Assembly (NCBI RefSeq): GCF_001428385.1
Contig: NZ_LMSK01000001.1
Span: 869,355-933,354 of the forward strand
DNA from: Rhodanobacter sp. Soil772
GTDB lineage: Bacteria; Pseudomonadota; Gammaproteobacteria; Xanthomonadales; Rhodanobacteraceae
Length of the DNA: 64,000 nt
Direction of reading: 5' to 3'
The position numbers and the translations under genes were made by a program. Of this stretch, positions 33,748-49,282 are shown one piece after another. Within the stretch, counting starts at the first letter, position 1. Each line of letters begins with the position of its first letter. The notes beneath the pieces are model-generated. The model was given only the letters and a program-made list of their open reading frames with translations. It searched no databases and was not told the DNA's origin.

Positions 33748-35202
33748 TCACAGCCCGAACGCGCGCCGGCACCAGCCCAGCAGCGGCCCCCAGTACAAAC
33801 CCAGCACCAGCAGCGACAACGCATTCAGCGACAGCACCACGCGCAGCGGCCGGTCCGACTGCACCTGCAGCACGCTGCCCTCGACCGGCTTGTCGAAATA
33901 CATCACCTTGACCACGTACAGGTAGTAGTACAGACCGATGATCGCAAACACGATGCCGACGATGGCCAGCCACAGCATGTCCGCGTGGATCGCCGCCTCC
34001 AGCACCAGCACCTTGGCCCAGAAACCGAACAGCGGCGGCACGCCGGCCAGCGAGAACATCGCCAGCAGCATCAGGAACGCCATCCACGGCGACTTCTGGT
34101 TCAGCCCCTTCAGGTCGGCGATTTCCTCGCACTCGAAGCCCGCCCGGGTCAGCGCCAGCATCACGCCGAACGCGGCCACGCCCATTAGCGCGTAGCAGAT
34201 CGCGTAGAACATCGCGGCGGCATAGCCTTCCGGACCAGCGGCGGAAAGGCCGAGCAGCAGGTAGCCCATGTGCGAGATGGTCGAATACGCCAGCATGCGC
34301 TTGAGGTTGGTCTGCACGATCGCGACCAGGTTGCCGATCGCCAGCGAAGCCACCGCCAGCACGGCCAGCATCAGCTGCCAGTGCTGCGACAGGTCGCCCA
34401 TGCCGGAGTCGAGCAGGCGATAGGCCATGCCGAACGCAGCCAACTTCGAACCCGACGCGATGAAGGTGGTGACCGGGGTCGGCGCACCCTGGTAGACGTC
34501 GGGGATCCACATGTGGAACGGCGCGGCGCCCAGCTTGAAGCCGATGCCGACGATCATGAAGATCAGGCCGAACAGCAGCAGGGTCGGCGCCGTGGTGTAG
34601 CTCATCACGTTGTGCAGCTGTGCCAGATCCAGGCTCGGCGTGCCGCCCATGCCGGAAGCGCCGTAGACCATCGACATGCCGTACAGCAGCATACCCGAGG
34701 CCAGCGCACCCAGCACGAAGTACTTGATCGCCGCCTCCGGCGGCAGTTTCGCATCGCGGTTCAACGCGACCAGCGCGTACGACGACAGCGACAGCAGCTC
34801 CAGCCCCAGGTACACGGTCACCAGGTTGCCGGCCGAGACCAGCAGCATGATGCCGATCACCGCGAAGATCATCAGCGTGTAGAACTCGCCGCCGAGCAGC
34901 TTGCGGTCGATCAGGTACGGGCGCGCGTAGACGAACACCATGGCGGTGGTGCCCAGCGCGAATACCTTGAGGATCTCGGCCACGTCGTCGCGCACGAACA
35001 TGCTGCCGAACGCGGTCACCGCCTGCGGCGGCTGGCCGGCGATCACCAGGTAGATCGCCACCAGCAGCACCGCGATCGAGATCCAGTGCAGCAGCGGACG
35101 CTGCGCAGGCTTCATGAAGGCGTCCAGCAGCAACAGCAGGCACGCCGCCGCCACCAGATAGAACTCCGGCAGCAGGATCAGGATGTCATTCAAAGTTGGC
35201 AT
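33748..35202 (-). CDS. nuoN: NADH-quinone oxidoreductase subunit N
   Basis: This antiporter-like proton-pumping membrane subunit of complex I has 484 residues and about 14 helices. Typical segments are KYFVLGALASGMLLYGMSM (helix 5 region), LAAFGMAYRLLDSG and LKRMLAYSTISHMGYLLLGL, with the helix-8 lysine region. It is the last nuo gene. The tRNA-fMet unit follows after 77 nt. Confidence 0.96.
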   Translation of the reverse strand: MPTLNDILILLPEFYLVAAACLLLLLDAFMKPAQRPLLHWISIAVLLVAIYLVIAGQPPQAVTAFGSMFVRDDVAEILKVFALGTTAMVFVYARPYLIDRKLLGGEFYTLMIFAVIGIMLLVSAGNLVTVYLGLELLSLSSYALVALNRDAKLPPEAAIKYFVLGALASGMLLYGMSMVYGASGMGGTPSLDLAQLHNVMSYTTAPTLLLFGLIFMIVGIGFKLGAAPFHMWIPDVYQGAPTPVTTFIASGSKLAAFGMAYRLLDSGMGDLSQHWQLMLAVLAVASLAIGNLVAIVQTNLKRMLAYSTISHMGYLLLGLSAAGPEGYAAAMFYAICYALMGVAAFGVMLALTRAGFECEEIADLKGLNQKSPWMAFLMLLAMFSLAGVPPLFGFWAKVLVLEAAIHADMLWLAIVGIVFAIIGLYYYLYVVKVMYFDKPVEGSVLQVQSDRPLRVVLSLNALSLLVLGLYWGPLLGWCRRAFGL

Positions 35203-35214
35203 GTTCGGTCCCGA

Positions 35215-36723
35215 TCAAATCTTGTGAATGGCAAGCTGCTGCACCAGCTGCGCCACCGAGCCGTCCATCAGGTGGACCAGCGGCTGCGGCCAGATGCCCA
35301 GCGCCAGCACGGCAGCGGCAAAGGCCCCCAGCACGAACGTCTCGCGCGCGTTGATTTCCTTCATCTCGGCCACGTGCGGGTTGGTGATCTCGCCCCACAG
35401 CACGCGCTTGACCAGCCACAGCGTGTAGGCCGCGCCGATGATCAAGGTGAACGCGGCGAACAGCGCGATCCACGGATTGGCGCTGAAGCTGGACAGGATC
35501 ACCATGAACTCGCCCACGAAACCGCTGGTGCCTGGCAGGCCGCAATTGGCCATCGCGAACAGCACGTAGAAGAAGCCGAACCACGGCATCACGTTGATGA
35601 CGCCGCCGTAGTCCTTGATCAGGCGCGTATGCGTGCGGTCGTACATCACGCCGATGCAGGTGAACATCGCGCCGGAGACGAAGCCGTGCGAAATCATCTG
35701 AATCATCGCGCCCTGCATGCCGAGCAGCGCCATGTCGGTATTGCCCTGCTCGCGCACCAGCATGAACGCGATGAAGATGCCCAGCGTGACGAAGCCCATG
35801 TGGGCCACCGACGAATACGCCACCAGCTTCTTCATGTCTTCCTGCACCAGCGCGACGTAGCCGATGTAGACGATCGCGATCAGGCTCAGCACGATGATCA
35901 GCCAGGCGAAATGCGCGCCCGCGTCCGGCACGATCGGCAGGATGAAGCGCAGCATGCCGTACGTGCCCACTTTCAGCATCACCGCCGCCAGCACCACCGA
36001 ACCGCCGGTGGGCGCCTCCACGTGGGCATCCGGCAGCCAGGTGTGCACCGGCACCATCGGCACCTTGATCGCGAACGCGATCAGGAACGCGAAGAAGATC
36101 CAGGTCTGCTCCTTGAACGTCAGCGGCAGCGCGGCCAGCGTGGCGAGATCGAACGTGCCCGCCTTCTGGTACAGGTACAGCAGCGCGATCAGCATGAAGA
36201 CCGAGCCGAAGAACGTGTAGATGAAGAACTTCAGCGTCGCGTACACGCGGCGTGGACCGCCCCAGACGCCGATCAGGATGAACATCGGGATCAGGATGGC
36301 CTCGAACAGCGCGTAGAACAGCAGCGCGTCGGTGGCGCAGAACACGCCGATCAGCAGGCCTTCGAGGATCAGCATCGCGGCCATGTACTGGTGCGGCTTG
36401 TCCTGGATGACTTCCCACGCACCGGCGATCACCAGGATGCCGACGAAGGTGGTCATCACGATCAGCGCCACCGAGATGCCGTCGACCGCCAGGCCGTAAT
36501 GGACACCCCACGAGGCGATCCACAGGTGGCTTTCGACCAGCTGCATCGCGGCGCCGTCGGGGTTGTACTGCACCAGCAGGAACAGGCTGGCCACGAAGGC
36601 GAGCACCGCCACCAGCAGCGACAGCCAGCGCGCCAGGTTGGGTCGGGCCGAACCGGCAAGCAGCACCGGGATGGCTCCGACGACGGGTAGCCAGATCAGC
36701 AGGCTGAGCAAGTGATTGAACAT
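35215..36723 (-). CDS. nuoM: NADH-quinone oxidoreductase subunit M
   Basis: This is an antiporter-like membrane subunit of complex I, 502 residues from the ATG at 36723. Conserved [20 protein letters not shown] segment ([20 protein letters not shown]) contains the essential helix-5 glutamate. [23 protein letters not shown] and [17 protein letters not shown] carry the pumping lysines. An upstream in-frame start at 36780 overlaps the nuoL end and is not favoured. It lies 13 nt after nuoL. Confidence 0.96.
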   Translation of the reverse strand: MFNHLLSLLIWLPVVGAIPVLLAGSARPNLARWLSLLVAVLAFVASLFLLVQYNPDGAAMQLVESHLWIASWGVHYGLAVDGISVALIVMTTFVGILVIAGAWEVIQDKPHQYMAAMLILEGLLIGVFCATDALLFYALFEAILIPMFILIGVWGGPRRVYATLKFFIYTFFGSVFMLIALLYLYQKAGTFDLATLAALPLTFKEQTWIFFAFLIAFAIKVPMVPVHTWLPDAHVEAPTGGSVVLAAVMLKVGTYGMLRFILPIVPDAGAHFAWLIIVLSLIAIVYIGYVALVQEDMKKLVAYSSVAHMGFVTLGIFIAFMLVREQGNTDMALLGMQGAMIQMISHGFVSGAMFTCIGVMYDRTHTRLIKDYGGVINVMPWFGFFYVLFAMANCGLPGTSGFVGEFMVILSSFSANPWIALFAAFTLIIGAAYTLWLVKRVLWGEITNPHVAEMKEINARETFVLGAFAAAVLALGIWPQPLVHLMDGSVAQLVQQLAIHKI

Positions 36724-36736
36724 GGATCTGTTTCCC

Positions 36737-38770
<2,034 letters not shown>

Positions 38771-38774
38771 CGGG

Positions 38775-39080
38775 TCAACCCTTCATGCTGTCGATGTCGG
38801 CGATATTGATCGTGCTGCGCGTACGGAACAGCAGCACCAGGATCGCCAGGCCAATGGCGGCTTCCGCCGCGGCCACGGTGAGGATGAAGAACACGAACAC
38901 CTGCCCGGAGACGTCGCCGAGGAAACGCGAGAACGCCACGAAGTTCATGTTCACGGCGAGCAGCATCAACTCGATCGACATCAGCAGCACGATCACGTTC
39001 TTGCGATTGATGAACAGGCCGGCGACAGCGATGCAGAACAGCACCGCGCCGAGCACGATGTAATGCGCGAGCGAAATCAT
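38775..39080 (-). CDS. nuoK: NADH-quinone oxidoreductase subunit K
   Basis: This small 101-residue membrane subunit of complex I has three helices. The conserved glutamates in helix 2 ([20 protein letters not shown]) and helix 3 ([17 protein letters not shown]) belong to the proton path. Its ATG overlaps the nuoJ stop by 4 nt. Confidence 0.96.
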   Translation of the reverse strand: MISLAHYIVLGAVLFCIAVAGLFINRKNVIVLLMSIELMLLAVNMNFVAFSRFLGDVSGQVFVFFILTVAAAEAAIGLAILVLLFRTRSTINIADIDSMKG

Positions 39081-39721
39081 GGCTGCGGCTCCTGTGGGGC
39101 GGTCGGTTCATCGGGACGGACCGCGGCCATCTTCACGATGCGCACACGGTCGCGCGGATTGACCTTGACCTGCTGACTGGCCGGCTCCCAGCGCGCAGCG
39201 CGGCGCTCGCGCAGGGTCAACGCCACCGCTGCCACGATACCCACGGTAAGGATCAGCGCGGCAATCTCGAACGGCAGCAGGAACGTCGTGTACAACGCGT
39301 GGCCCAGCCACTCGGTGTTGGACATGCCCGCGGCGATGGCGGGATCGGCGCCCATCACCTGCGCCTGCATCGCACGCACGCCGATCAGGCCGAGCATCTC
39401 CACCAGCATCACCGCGGCCACGATCAGGCCGACCGGCAGGAATTTCACGAAGCCCTCGCGCATTTTTGCCTGGTCGATGTCGAGCATCATCACCACGAAC
39501 AGGAACAACACCATCACCGCACCGACGTAGACCACGATCAGCGCCAGCGCGAGGAACTCGGCTTCGAGCAGTATCCACAGGCAGGCCGCGCTGAAGAAGG
39601 TGAGCACCAGCGCCAGCACCGCATGCACGGAGTTCCTCAGCGTGATCACCGACAACGCTGCTGCGACGGTGACAAAGCCGAAGGCATAGAAACAGATGAG
39701 TTGGAACAGTTGGGGATTCAT
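39077..39721 (-). CDS. nuoJ: NADH-quinone oxidoreductase subunit J
   Basis: This five-helix membrane subunit of complex I has 214 residues. [44 protein letters not shown] (in parts [16 protein letters not shown]) contains the pi-bulge helix 3. The long polar C-terminal tail (about 170-214) is Arg/Glu/Pro-rich. It overlaps nuoK by 4 nt. Confidence 0.95.
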   Translation of the reverse strand: MNPQLFQLICFYAFGFVTVAAALSVITLRNSVHAVLALVLTFFSAACLWILLEAEFLALALIVVYVGAVMVLFLFVVMMLDIDQAKMREGFVKFLPVGLIVAAVMLVEMLGLIGVRAMQAQVMGADPAIAAGMSNTEWLGHALYTTFLLPFEIAALILTVGIVAAVALTLRERRAARWEPASQQVKVNPRDRVRIVKMAAVRPDEPTAPQEPQP

Positions 39722-39730
39722 CGAAAGGCC

Positions 39731-40222
39731 TCAGCGGTACGCCGCGTCTTGCGCGCGGTCGGCGGCGATCTGCTGTTCGAAGCGATCGCCGATGGCAAGC
39801 AGCTGCTGCTTGTTCACCACGTTCTCGCCACGGTGTTCGAAGTGGTATTCGTGGATCGAGGTCTCGACGATCGAGTCGACCGGGCAGCTCTCTTCGCAGA
39901 AGCCGCAGAAGATGCACTTGAACAGGTCGATGTCGTAACGCGTGGTACGACGCTGGCCGTCGCTCTCGCGCGGGGCCGAGTCGATGGTGATCGCCAATGC
40001 CGGGCACACCGCCTCGCACAGCTTGCAGGCGATGCAGCGTTCCTCGCCGTTCGCGTAGCGGCGCAGCGCATGCAGGCCGCGGAAACGGTTCGACTTCGGG
40101 ATGTGCTCCATCGGGTAGCGCATCGTGTACTTCGGCTTGAACAGGTAGCGAAAAGTCAGGCCCATGCCCTGGAACAGCTCGACCAGCAGCAGACTCTTGA
40201 AATAGGCGGTAATGCGATTCAT
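39731..40222 (-). CDS. nuoI: NADH-quinone oxidoreductase subunit I
   Basis: This ferredoxin-like subunit of complex I carries clusters N6a and N6b, 163 residues. Two 4Fe-4S motifs are seen: [12 protein letters not shown] and [15 protein letters not shown] at 40222 gives the family N-terminus [19 protein letters not shown]. The frame extends to 40294 inside nuoH and is not used. It lies 8 nt after nuoH. Confidence 0.96.
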   Translation of the reverse strand: MNRITAYFKSLLLVELFQGMGLTFRYLFKPKYTMRYPMEHIPKSNRFRGLHALRRYANGEERCIACKLCEAVCPALAITIDSAPRESDGQRRTTRYDIDLFKCIFCGFCEESCPVDSIVETSIHEYHFEHRGENVVNKQQLLAIGDRFEQQIAADRAQDAAYR

Positions 40223-40230
40223 CGGATGCC

Positions 40231-41259
40231 TCAAGCCCCCGTGCCAATGCTGACCAGGCCGTAGTACTTCAGCAGGCCAGCCACGAAAACCCATGCGATG
40301 GCGATGGGAATGAACACCTTCCAGCCCAGCCGCATGATCTGGTCATAGCGATAGCGCGGGAACGTGGCGCGGAACCACAGGAACATGAACGAGAACAGGA
40401 ACGCCTTGATCAGCAGCCAGGGGAAGCCGCCATGGCCGATGAAACCCCACGAGGCCGGGAACGGCGACAGCCAGCCGCCCATGAACAGCACCGCGGCCAG
40501 GAAGCTGACCAGGATCATGTTCGCGTATTCGGCCAGGAAGAACAGTGCGAACGCCGAGCCGGAATACTCCACATGGAAGCCGGCCACGATCTCCGACTCG
40601 CCCTCGGCCATGTCGAACGGCGCGCGGTTGGTCTCGGCCACGCCGGAGATGAAATAGATCACGAACACCGGCAGCAGCGGCAGCCAGAACCAGTCGAAGA
40701 TGCCCTTGCTGCCGGCCTGCGCGTTGACGATCTCGGTGAGGTTCAGCGAACCGGCCAGCACCAGCACGCAGACCAGGCACAGGCCCATCGCCAGTTCGTA
40801 GGAGATCACCTGCGCCGCCGAACGCATCGCGCCGAGCAGCGCATAGCGCGAGTTGGACGCCCAACCGGCGATGATGATGCCGTACACGCCCATCGAGGTC
40901 ATCGCCAGCAGGTACAGCACGCCGGCGTTGGCGTTCGACAGCACCATCGTGCTGCTGAACGGCACCACGGCCCACACCGCCAGCGCGGGGATCAACGCGA
41001 TCATCGGCGCCATGTAGTACAGGAAGCGGTTCGCCTTGGTCGGCAGGATCACTTCCTTGATCAGCAGCTTGGTCACATCGGCGAAGGCCTGCAGCAGGCC
41101 GAACGGACCGATCTTGTTCGGCCCCATGCGCACGTGCATCCAGCCGAGCACCTTGCGCTCCCAGTACACGAACATCGCCACGGCCAGTACCAGCGGCAAC
41201 ACGATCGCCAGGATGTAAAGGACCGGCACGACGAGCTGATGGATGAGTTGATCAAGCAT
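40231..41259 (-). CDS. nuoH: NADH-quinone oxidoreductase subunit H
   Basis: This membrane subunit helps form the quinone chamber of complex I, 342 residues from the ATG at 41259 ([12 protein letters not shown]). Conserved [24 protein letters not shown] and [20 protein letters not shown] (quinone-chamber glutamates) are present. It lies 5 nt after nuoG. Confidence 0.96.
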   Translation of the reverse strand: MLDQLIHQLVVPVLYILAIVLPLVLAVAMFVYWERKVLGWMHVRMGPNKIGPFGLLQAFADVTKLLIKEVILPTKANRFLYYMAPMIALIPALAVWAVVPFSSTMVLSNANAGVLYLLAMTSMGVYGIIIAGWASNSRYALLGAMRSAAQVISYELAMGLCLVCVLVLAGSLNLTEIVNAQAGSKGIFDWFWLPLLPVFVIYFISGVAETNRAPFDMAEGESEIVAGFHVEYSGSAFALFFLAEYANMILVSFLAAVLFMGGWLSPFPASWGFIGHGGFPWLLIKAFLFSFMFLWFRATFPRYRYDQIMRLGWKVFIPIAIAWVFVAGLLKYYGLVSIGTGA

Positions 41260-41264
41260 CTGCT

Positions 41265-43589
41265 TTAAGCCTTGCTCAGGGTGATGGACGCGCCATACGG
41301 CGGCAGCGTGGCGGTGAGGTCCTGCGCGGCCTCGATCCATGCCGTGCCATCCGGCACGGCCGCATCGATCACCAGCGGCAGCAACACGTCCGCAACGCGC
41401 ACCTGACCACCGCTGGAAAGGTCGAGCCGTTGTGCCTCATCCGCATTCAGACGTACCGCCGGGGCGCGATTGAGCGGATGCGCATTCAGTGCCGTCGCGC
41501 GACGCAGCACCGCGTCGGTGCGATAGATCGGCCAGGTGGCCAGGCGGGTCAGGCCGGTGACGGCCGCACGTGCGGCCAGGCCGCTGCGCGGCGCCGCCGT
41601 ACGCTCGACGATGCCGTCGCGCAAACCGGCGAGATCGTCGAACTCGAAACCGGCCAGTTGCAGGGCACCGCCCAGCGCGCGCAATACCTTCCAGCCCGGT
41701 CGCGCCTGACCGGGCGCCTTCGCGCCGGCCGCCACGCCCTGGGCCAGTCCATCGACGTTGACCAAGGTCGCATCGATCTCCGGCAGCAGCGCGATCGGCA
41801 GGATCACGTCGGCCACCTCGCGCAGCGCGGCGCTGGCGTAGGCGCTGAACGCCACCACCTGGTCTGCGCCACGCAGCGCCTTCAAGGCCGCACCGCCATC
41901 GGCGAAATCGTGCGGCGGTTCGACGCCGTACAGCACGTAGCTCTTGCGCGGCTGCGCCAGCATCGCCTGCGCATCCAGCCCGCCGTTGCCCGGCACCACG
42001 CCGAGTCGCGCCAGGCCAACGCCATTCGCGCCGACCGGCAGTTCGTCGTAACCGGCACCGGTGGCGTCGGCGATGAAACGGGTGATCGCGCGCAGCCAGG
42101 ACGCCTGCGGATGAGTCACCGCGGCTTCGCCGAGAATCACCACCGCCTTGCCCGACTTCAGCGCGGCGATCGCGTCGCTGTCGCCCTGGTCGCTCTGCGC
42201 CGCAGCGATCGCGTCGGCCAGTGCAGCCGGTGCGGTCACGCCTGCGGTCACGGCGGCCCTGGCCAGCGCCAGCAGCGCATCGACCAGTGCCTGCGGTGCC
42301 ACGATCGCCTCACCGGCCAGCTTGTAGTTGAAATCGAAATGCGCCGGATTGACCGCGTAGACCTTGGCGCCCTTCTTGGTCGCCTGGTGCACGCGATGGT
42401 TCAGCAGCGGCATTTCGTGGCGCAGATCGGAGCCGACCAGCAAGGCGGCCCGGATCTGCTCGACTTCCGCCACCGGCAGCGTGAACGGCTGGGCCACGGC
42501 GTTGTCGGCGAAGTCGAGCTGGCGCAGGCGATGGTCGACGTGCGCGCTGCCCAGGCCGCGGGCCAGCCGCACCAGCAGGTCGCCCTCCTCGTTCGAGGTG
42601 GCCGGGTGCACCAGGATGCCCAGGTCGCTGCCCGGCACCTTCTTCAACGCCTCACCGGCAAACTGCAAGGCATCTTCCCAGGTGGTCGTCTGCCACTGGC
42701 CGTTGCGCTTCACTTCCGGCGCACCGATGCGATCGGCGGCGTACATGCCCTGGTGGCTGTAGCGGTCACGGTCGGACAGCCAGCATTCGTTGATCGCGTC
42801 GTTGTCGCGCGGCACCGTGCGCAGCACTTCGCCACGGCGCGTATGCAACCACAGGTTGGAACCGAGCGCGTCGTGATAGCCAATCGAGGGCTTGGCGATC
42901 AGTTCCCACGCGCGTGCCTTGAACTGGAACGGCTTGTTGGTCAGCGCGCCGACCGGGCAGACATCAATGATGTTGCCGGACAGTTCGGTCTCCACCGTCT
43001 TGCCGATATACGTGCCGATCTGCAGGTTCTCGCCGCGGTTCATGCCACCCAGTTCGTAGGTGCCGGCGATCTCGCTGGTGAAGCGGATGCAGCGCGTGCA
43101 CTGGATGCAGCGGGTCATCTCGGTGGCGACCAGCGGCCCGATATTCTCGTCGGCCACGGTGCGCTTGCGCTCGGTGAAACGCGAGACGCTGCGGCCATAG
43201 CCCAGCGCCACGTCCTGCAGCTCGCATTCGCCGCCCTGGTCGCAGATCGGGCAGTCCAGCGGATGGTTGATCAGTAGGAACTCCATCACGTCTTTCTGGA
43301 ACTTCAGCGCCTTGTCCGAGCGCGTCATCACCTTCATGCCCTCCGCTACTGGAGTAGCACACGCCGGCTGCGGCTTGGGCATCAGCCTGCCGCCCATCTC
43401 CACGTCGACCAGGCACATGCGGCAGTTCGCGGCGATCGGCAGCTTGCGGTGGTAGCAGAAACGCGGGATCGACACACCGATCGCGTCGGCCGCCTCGATG
43501 ATCATCGCGCCCTTGCGGATCTGCGTCGGCTTGCCGTCGACTTCGATGTTGACCAGGTCGGGCGCGGTGCTGGTTGGCTGCGTACTCAT
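41265..43589 (-). CDS. nuoG: NADH-quinone oxidoreductase subunit G
   Basis: This large peripheral-arm subunit of complex I has 774 residues. The N-terminal ferredoxin domain binds 2Fe-2S ([15 protein letters not shown]). [14 protein letters not shown] and [14 protein letters not shown] supply the 4Fe-4S ligands. A molybdopterin-oxidoreductase-like domain without cofactor follows. The upstream gap to nuoF (127 nt) holds a GGGAAT-type repeat. Confidence 0.97.
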   Translation of the reverse strand: MSTQPTSTAPDLVNIEVDGKPTQIRKGAMIIEAADAIGVSIPRFCYHRKLPIAANCRMCLVDVEMGGRLMPKPQPACATPVAEGMKVMTRSDKALKFQKDVMEFLLINHPLDCPICDQGGECELQDVALGYGRSVSRFTERKRTVADENIGPLVATEMTRCIQCTRCIRFTSEIAGTYELGGMNRGENLQIGTYIGKTVETELSGNIIDVCPVGALTNKPFQFKARAWELIAKPSIGYHDALGSNLWLHTRRGEVLRTVPRDNDAINECWLSDRDRYSHQGMYAADRIGAPEVKRNGQWQTTTWEDALQFAGEALKKVPGSDLGILVHPATSNEEGDLLVRLARGLGSAHVDHRLRQLDFADNAVAQPFTLPVAEVEQIRAALLVGSDLRHEMPLLNHRVHQATKKGAKVYAVNPAHFDFNYKLAGEAIVAPQALVDALLALARAAVTAGVTAPAALADAIAAAQSDQGDSDAIAALKSGKAVVILGEAAVTHPQASWLRAITRFIADATGAGYDELPVGANGVGLARLGVVPGNGGLDAQAMLAQPRKSYVLYGVEPPHDFADGGAALKALRGADQVVAFSAYASAALREVADVILPIALLPEIDATLVNVDGLAQGVAAGAKAPGQARPGWKVLRALGGALQLAGFEFDDLAGLRDGIVERTAAPRSGLAARAAVTGLTRLATWPIYRTDAVLRRATALNAHPLNRAPAVRLNADEAQRLDLSSGGQVRVADVLLPLVIDAAVPDGTAWIEAAQDLTATLPPYGASITLSKA

Positions 43590-43610
43590 GCAGCAACTCC
43601 TTCGAAAACC

Positions 43611-43698
43611 GGGAATGGGGAATGGAGAATGGAGAATGGGAGAAGCGAGCGTGCTTCGGTTTGCGATTCCCGACTCCCGATTCCCGATTCCCGATTCG
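43611..43698. repeat. GGGAAT-heptad inverted repeat inside the nuo operon
   Basis: A purine arm (43611-43640, repeated GGGAATGG/AGAATGG units) and pyrimidine arm (43664-43698, repeated ACTCCCG/ATTCCCG units) sit between nuoF and nuoG. This is the only large gap in the operon. Same family as 12226-12381 and 28170-28293. Confidence 0.75.
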
Positions 43699-43716
43699 CG
43701 CGTACGAGCATCTCGT

Positions 43717-45026
<1,310 letters not shown>

Positions 45027-45027
<1 letters not shown>

Positions 45028-45596
45028 CAGTGGTTCTCCCCATCATGGCCGTGCGCGGCGGGACCATCGAGGGTCAGGCCATCGAGGATCGCGTCGAGTT
45101 TCTCGATGGTGAGGTGCTCGTGGTAATGCCCGTTCACCGTCGCCGCCGGCGCGTACACGCAAGCCGCAATGCACTCTTCTTCCTGCTTCAGGTAGACGCG
45201 GCCATCCGGCGTGCTCTCGCCCACCTTGATGCCCAGCTTCTTCTCGCAATGGCGCACCAGGCCCTCGGCGCCGTTGAGCCAGCACGAGATGTTGGTGCAA
45301 ATCGCCACGTTGTTGCGGCCGACCGGCTTGGTCTCCAGCATCGAGTAGAAGCTGGCCACCTCGTACGCCCAGATCGAGGGCACGTCGAGGTATTTCGCGA
45401 CGGCGGTGATCAGTTCGTCGGTGAGGAAGCCCTGGTTCTGCTCCTGCGCGCCAAACAGCGCCTGGATCAACGCCGAACGCTTGCGATCCGGCGGGAATTT
45501 GGCCACCCATGCATCGATGTGATGGCGGGTGCGCTCGGTGAGTACGGCGAGGGGGTCGACGTTCCTGACCTGCTCGAAATGTCCGGTGGCTTTCAT
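45027..45596 (-). CDS. nuoE: NADH-quinone oxidoreductase subunit E
   Basis: This thioredoxin-like 2Fe-2S subunit (cluster N1a) has 189 residues. Ligands appear as CTNISCWLNGAE and EEECIAACVYAPA. A C-terminal extension DGPAAHGHDGENH is His/Asp-rich. It lies 21 nt after nuoD. Confidence 0.95.
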
Positions 45597-45617
45597 GCGT
45601 TTCTCCGTCGTGCCGGC

Positions 45618-46871
45618 TCAGCGATCCACTTCGCCGAACACGAGGTCATAGGTACCGATCATGGCCACCACGTCGGCGAGCATGTGGCCGCGCACGATGG
45701 TGTCCATGGATGACAGGTGGGCAAAGCCCGGGGCGCGCAGGTGCACGCGGAACGGCTTGTTGGCACCGTCGGAAACCAGGTAGCAGCCGAACTCGCCCTT
45801 CGGCGCCTCGACCGCGCAGTAGGTTTCGCCGGCCGGCACGCAGTAGCCTTCGGTGAACAGCTTGAAGTGGTGGATGAGCGCTTCCATGCTCTCCTTCATC
45901 TCGACCCGCGACGGCGGCGCCACCTTGAAGTTCTGCACCATCACCGGGCCGGGGTTGGCGCGCAGCCATTCCACGCATTGCCGGATGATGCGGTTCGACT
46001 GGCGCATCTCTTCCACGCGCACCAGGTAACGGTCGTAGCAATCGCCGTTGACGCCGACCGGGATGTCGAAATCCATCTCGGCGTACTTCGCGTACGGCTG
46101 CTTCTTGCGCAGATCCCACTCGACGCCCGAGCCGCGCAGCATCGCGCCGGTCATGCCCCACTGCTGGGCCAGCTCCGGGCTGACCACGCCGATGCCGACG
46201 GTGCGCTGCTTCCAGATGCGGTTGGTGGTGAGCAGTTCCTCGTACTCGTCCACCTTCGAGGGGAAGTCGGCGGTGAATGCGTCGAGGAAGTCGAGCATCG
46301 AGCCTTCGCGCCAGCTGTTGATGCGCTTCAGGTCGGCGCCCTTGTGCCACGGCGACTCGCGGTACTTCGACATCTGCTCGGGCAGGTCGCGATAAACGCC
46401 GCCCGGACGGTAGTACGTGGCGTGCATGCGCGCGCCCGACACCGCCTCGTAGACGTCCATCAGTTCCTCGCGCTCGCGAAACGCATACAGGATCACCGCC
46501 ATCGCGCCGAGGTCGAGCGCGTTCGAGCCGATCCACATCAGGTGGTTCAGGATGCGGGTGATCTCGTCGAACATGGTGCGGATGTACTGCGCCCGCTCCG
46601 GCGCCTCGATGCCCAGCAGGGTCTCGATCGCGCGCACGTAGGCGTGCTCGTTGCACATCATCGACACGTAGTCGAGCCGGTCCATGTAGCCGATCGACTG
46701 GTTGAACGGCTTGGACTCGGCCAGCTTCTCGGTGCCGCGATGCAGCAGGCCCACGTGCGGATCGACGCGGACGATGGTCTCGCCGTCCATCTCCATGATC
46801 AGGCGCAGCACGCCGTGCGCGGCCGGATGCTGCGGGCCGAAGTTCATCGTGTAGTTGCGGATTTCCTGCAT
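45618..46871 (-). CDS. nuoD: NADH-quinone oxidoreductase subunit D
   Basis: This 49-kDa-type subunit lines the quinone site of complex I, 417 residues. [28 protein letters not shown] and [17 protein letters not shown] are characteristic. ATG at 46871 is 2 nt from the nuoC stop. NuoC and NuoD are separate proteins, unlike the fused NuoCD of E. coli. Confidence 0.97.
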   Translation of the reverse strand: MQEIRNYTMNFGPQHPAAHGVLRLIMEMDGETIVRVDPHVGLLHRGTEKLAESKPFNQSIGYMDRLDYVSMMCNEHAYVRAIETLLGIEAPERAQYIRTMFDEITRILNHLMWIGSNALDLGAMAVILYAFREREELMDVYEAVSGARMHATYYRPGGVYRDLPEQMSKYRESPWHKGADLKRINSWREGSMLDFLDAFTADFPSKVDEYEELLTTNRIWKQRTVGIGVVSPELAQQWGMTGAMLRGSGVEWDLRKKQPYAKYAEMDFDIPVGVNGDCYDRYLVRVEEMRQSNRIIRQCVEWLRANPGPVMVQNFKVAPPSRVEMKESMEALIHHFKLFTEGYCVPAGETYCAVEAPKGEFGCYLVSDGANKPFRVHLRAPGFAHLSSMDTIVRGHMLADVVAMIGTYDLVFGEVDR

Positions 46872-46873
46872 GC

Positions 46874-47608
46874 TCAATTCTCCCGCCAGTGGTCGGCGGC
46901 TTCGGCCTTGGCCTGCATCAGGTCGGCATCGTCGCGGATGGTGCGCGGCACCAGCACGCGCGGCTCGATCGACACCGGCTCGTAGATCACCCGCTTCTGC
47001 TCGGGGTCGTAGCGCACTTCGACGTTGCCGATCAGCGGGAAGTCCTTGCGGAACGGATGGCCGACGAAACCGTAGTCGGTGAGGATGCGGCGCAGGTCGG
47101 GGTGGCCATCGAAAATGATGCCGTAGAGGTCGAACGTCTCGCGCTCGAACCAGTTCACGCCCGGCCACACCAGGGTCAGCGACGGTACCACCGGCAGGCT
47201 GTCGTCGGCGCAGAACACGCGCAGGCGCAGGCGGCGGTTGTGTTCGATCGAGAGCAGCTGGATCACCGCGGCGAACCGGCGCGGCTGGTTCTCGCCGTCG
47301 CCGCGCGGGCGTCCGGCCCAGTCGAAGCGCCCTTGCGCCTGGCCTTCCACGCCGCGCGAGAAACCGGTGCCGGAGACGGTTTCGGTATCCCACTCGGTCT
47401 GGCCGTAGCCGAGGTAATCGACGCCGCACAGGTCGATCAGCTCGCTGAAACGGAACGCCGGTTCGTCGCGCAGCGCCGTGGCCACGGCGATCAGATCGGC
47501 GGCGGCCAGTTCGGCGACGGTCTCGTTGCGTACCGTGGTGATGGTCAGCGTATCGCCGAATCGCGCAGCGAGCTGCCCGGCCAGCGAGGTCTTTTGCGTG
47601 TCAGTCAT
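46874..47608 (-). CDS. nuoC: NADH-quinone oxidoreductase subunit C
   Basis: This 30-kDa-type peripheral subunit of complex I has 244 residues. The conserved signature is [40 protein letters not shown] (parts [10 protein letters not shown] and [10 protein letters not shown]). An insertion rich in Gly/Arg around residues 70-90 is probably a surface loop. It lies 24 nt after nuoB. Confidence 0.95.
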   Translation of the reverse strand: MTDTQKTSLAGQLAARFGDTLTITTVRNETVAELAAADLIAVATALRDEPAFRFSELIDLCGVDYLGYGQTEWDTETVSGTGFSRGVEGQAQGRFDWAGRPRGDGENQPRRFAAVIQLLSIEHNRRLRLRVFCADDSLPVVPSLTLVWPGVNWFERETFDLYGIIFDGHPDLRRILTDYGFVGHPFRKDFPLIGNVEVRYDPEQKRVIYEPVSIEPRVLVPRTIRDDADLMQAKAEAADHWREN

Positions 47609-47632
47609 GACTGCGCCTTCAGAGTGTGCCGC

Positions 47633-48180
<548 letters not shown>

Positions 48181-48190
<10 letters not shown>

Positions 48191-48537
48191 TCGAGTGCTC
48201 CCTTCTTCCACACGTAGGCAAAACCGACCACCAACAGCAACAGGAACAGCCCCATTTCGATCAGCGCGATCATGCCGATCTGCTGGAACACCACGGCCCA
48301 CGGAAACAGGAAGGCGATTTCCAGATCGAAGATGATGAACAGGATGGCGAGCAGGTAGTAGCGCACGTCGAAGCGCATGCGGGCGTCTTCAAACGCCTCG
48401 AAGCCGCACTCGTAGGGCGAGAGTTTGTCGGCCTCGGGGCGGCGCGGTCCGGCCAGCAGGCCGATGACCAGCAGCACCAGGCCAAGACCGGCGGCGACGC
48501 CGATGAACAACAGGACAGGCCAGTATTCGGCAAGCAC
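48181..48537 (-). CDS. nuoA: NADH-quinone oxidoreductase subunit A
   Basis: This is the first gene of the nuo operon: a 118-residue, three-helix membrane subunit. [41 protein letters not shown] (parts YECGFEAF and [18 protein letters not shown]) is diagnostic. The predicted leader is about 175 nt. Confidence 0.95.
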
Positions 48538-48718
48538 GATGCAACTTACCTCCGCACCCGAGGGCGCATCAGTGACCGTGGGGGTCTGAATTCAGCCATT
48601 CACGGTCCGACGATTTCGATTCGGCAGGCCGGCACGGCCATGGGCTGCACAGCCCCGCCCGCAGGCGTGGCAGCCGCGCGCGTCCGACATTTCGCGAGAT
48701 GAATTCGCGAATCTCCTC
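48538..48718 (-). promoter_or_regulatory. nuo operon leader
   Basis: About 175 nt lie between the predicted transcription start and nuoA. Several short GC hairpins are possible, but no known riboswitch or peptide leader is recognised. Confidence 0.35.
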
Positions 48719-48746
48719 ATTGTATCAGTGCGCGGGGGTACAACAA
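48719..48746 (-). promoter_or_regulatory. promoter of the nuoA-N operon
   Basis: On the minus strand TTGTTG (48741-48746) and an extended -10 TGATACAAT (hexamer 48719-48724) are 16 nt apart. It is a strong sigma-70 match, in the gap between pilZ and nuoA. Confidence 0.65.
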
Positions 48747-48810
48747 GCCTTGACGACCGACCGCGTGCGGATTAACGCCGCAATTTCGTGATGCCTGCGC
48801 GATACGCGCA

Positions 48811-49164
48811 TCACATCGTGTGGGTAGGGCGCTCGGAGTTCAGCGTGCCGGCCAGGATGTTCTCGATCCGGCTGCGGGCGGCTTCGGCATCGCCCGACTC
48901 GTTGAAGTGGATGCCGATGCCGGCGGTGCGGTTGCCTTGCGCGCCAACCGGGCTGATCCAGACCACCTTGCCGACCACCGACAGGCGCTCGGTTTCCTCG
49001 GCGAGGGTCACCAGCAGCACCACCTCGTCGCCCAGCGAATAGGACTGCGCCGTCGCCGCGAACAGGCCACCATGTTTGAGGAACGGCATGTAGGCGTTGT
49101 ACAGCGAGGCCGCATCCTTGATTTTCAACGAAATGATGCCCTGACGGGCGTTCACGGGTTTCAT
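48811..49164 (-). CDS. pilZ: type IV pilus protein PilZ
   Basis: This 117-residue single PilZ domain protein is of the type needed for type IV pilus assembly in Pseudomonas and Xanthomonas. Conserved LKIKDAASLYNAYMPFLKHGGLF and VVGKVVWISPVGAQGNRTAGIGIHF are visible. The N-terminal RxxxR c-di-GMP motif is not apparent, which fits the non-binding PilZ proteins that work through PilB and FimX. It usually follows holB directly; here two genes intervene, one of them a GGDEF-EAL protein. Confidence 0.9.
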   Translation of the reverse strand: MKPVNARQGIISLKIKDAASLYNAYMPFLKHGGLFAATAQSYSLGDEVVLLVTLAEETERLSVVGKVVWISPVGAQGNRTAGIGIHFNESGDAEAARSRIENILAGTLNSERPTHTM

Positions 49165-49282
49165 GCTGGGCTCCTGCCGGGCGTGCGAACCGCCCGAGCG
49201 ATGACCTGGATCTTAGATGTTGTGATCCGCCCGCACCACCGTTGTGGCGCCCGCCTTGCCGCAGCCATGACGCGCAACACTT

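Noticed and set aside
34270..36690. An 806-codon plus-strand frame
   Set aside because: It mirrors nuoN and nuoM; the composition is a Gln/Arg/His-rich antisense artefact.
48538..48810. A tRNA or riboswitch upstream of nuoA
   Set aside because: No cloverleaf, T-loop or known aptamer pattern could be found; only the promoter is supported.
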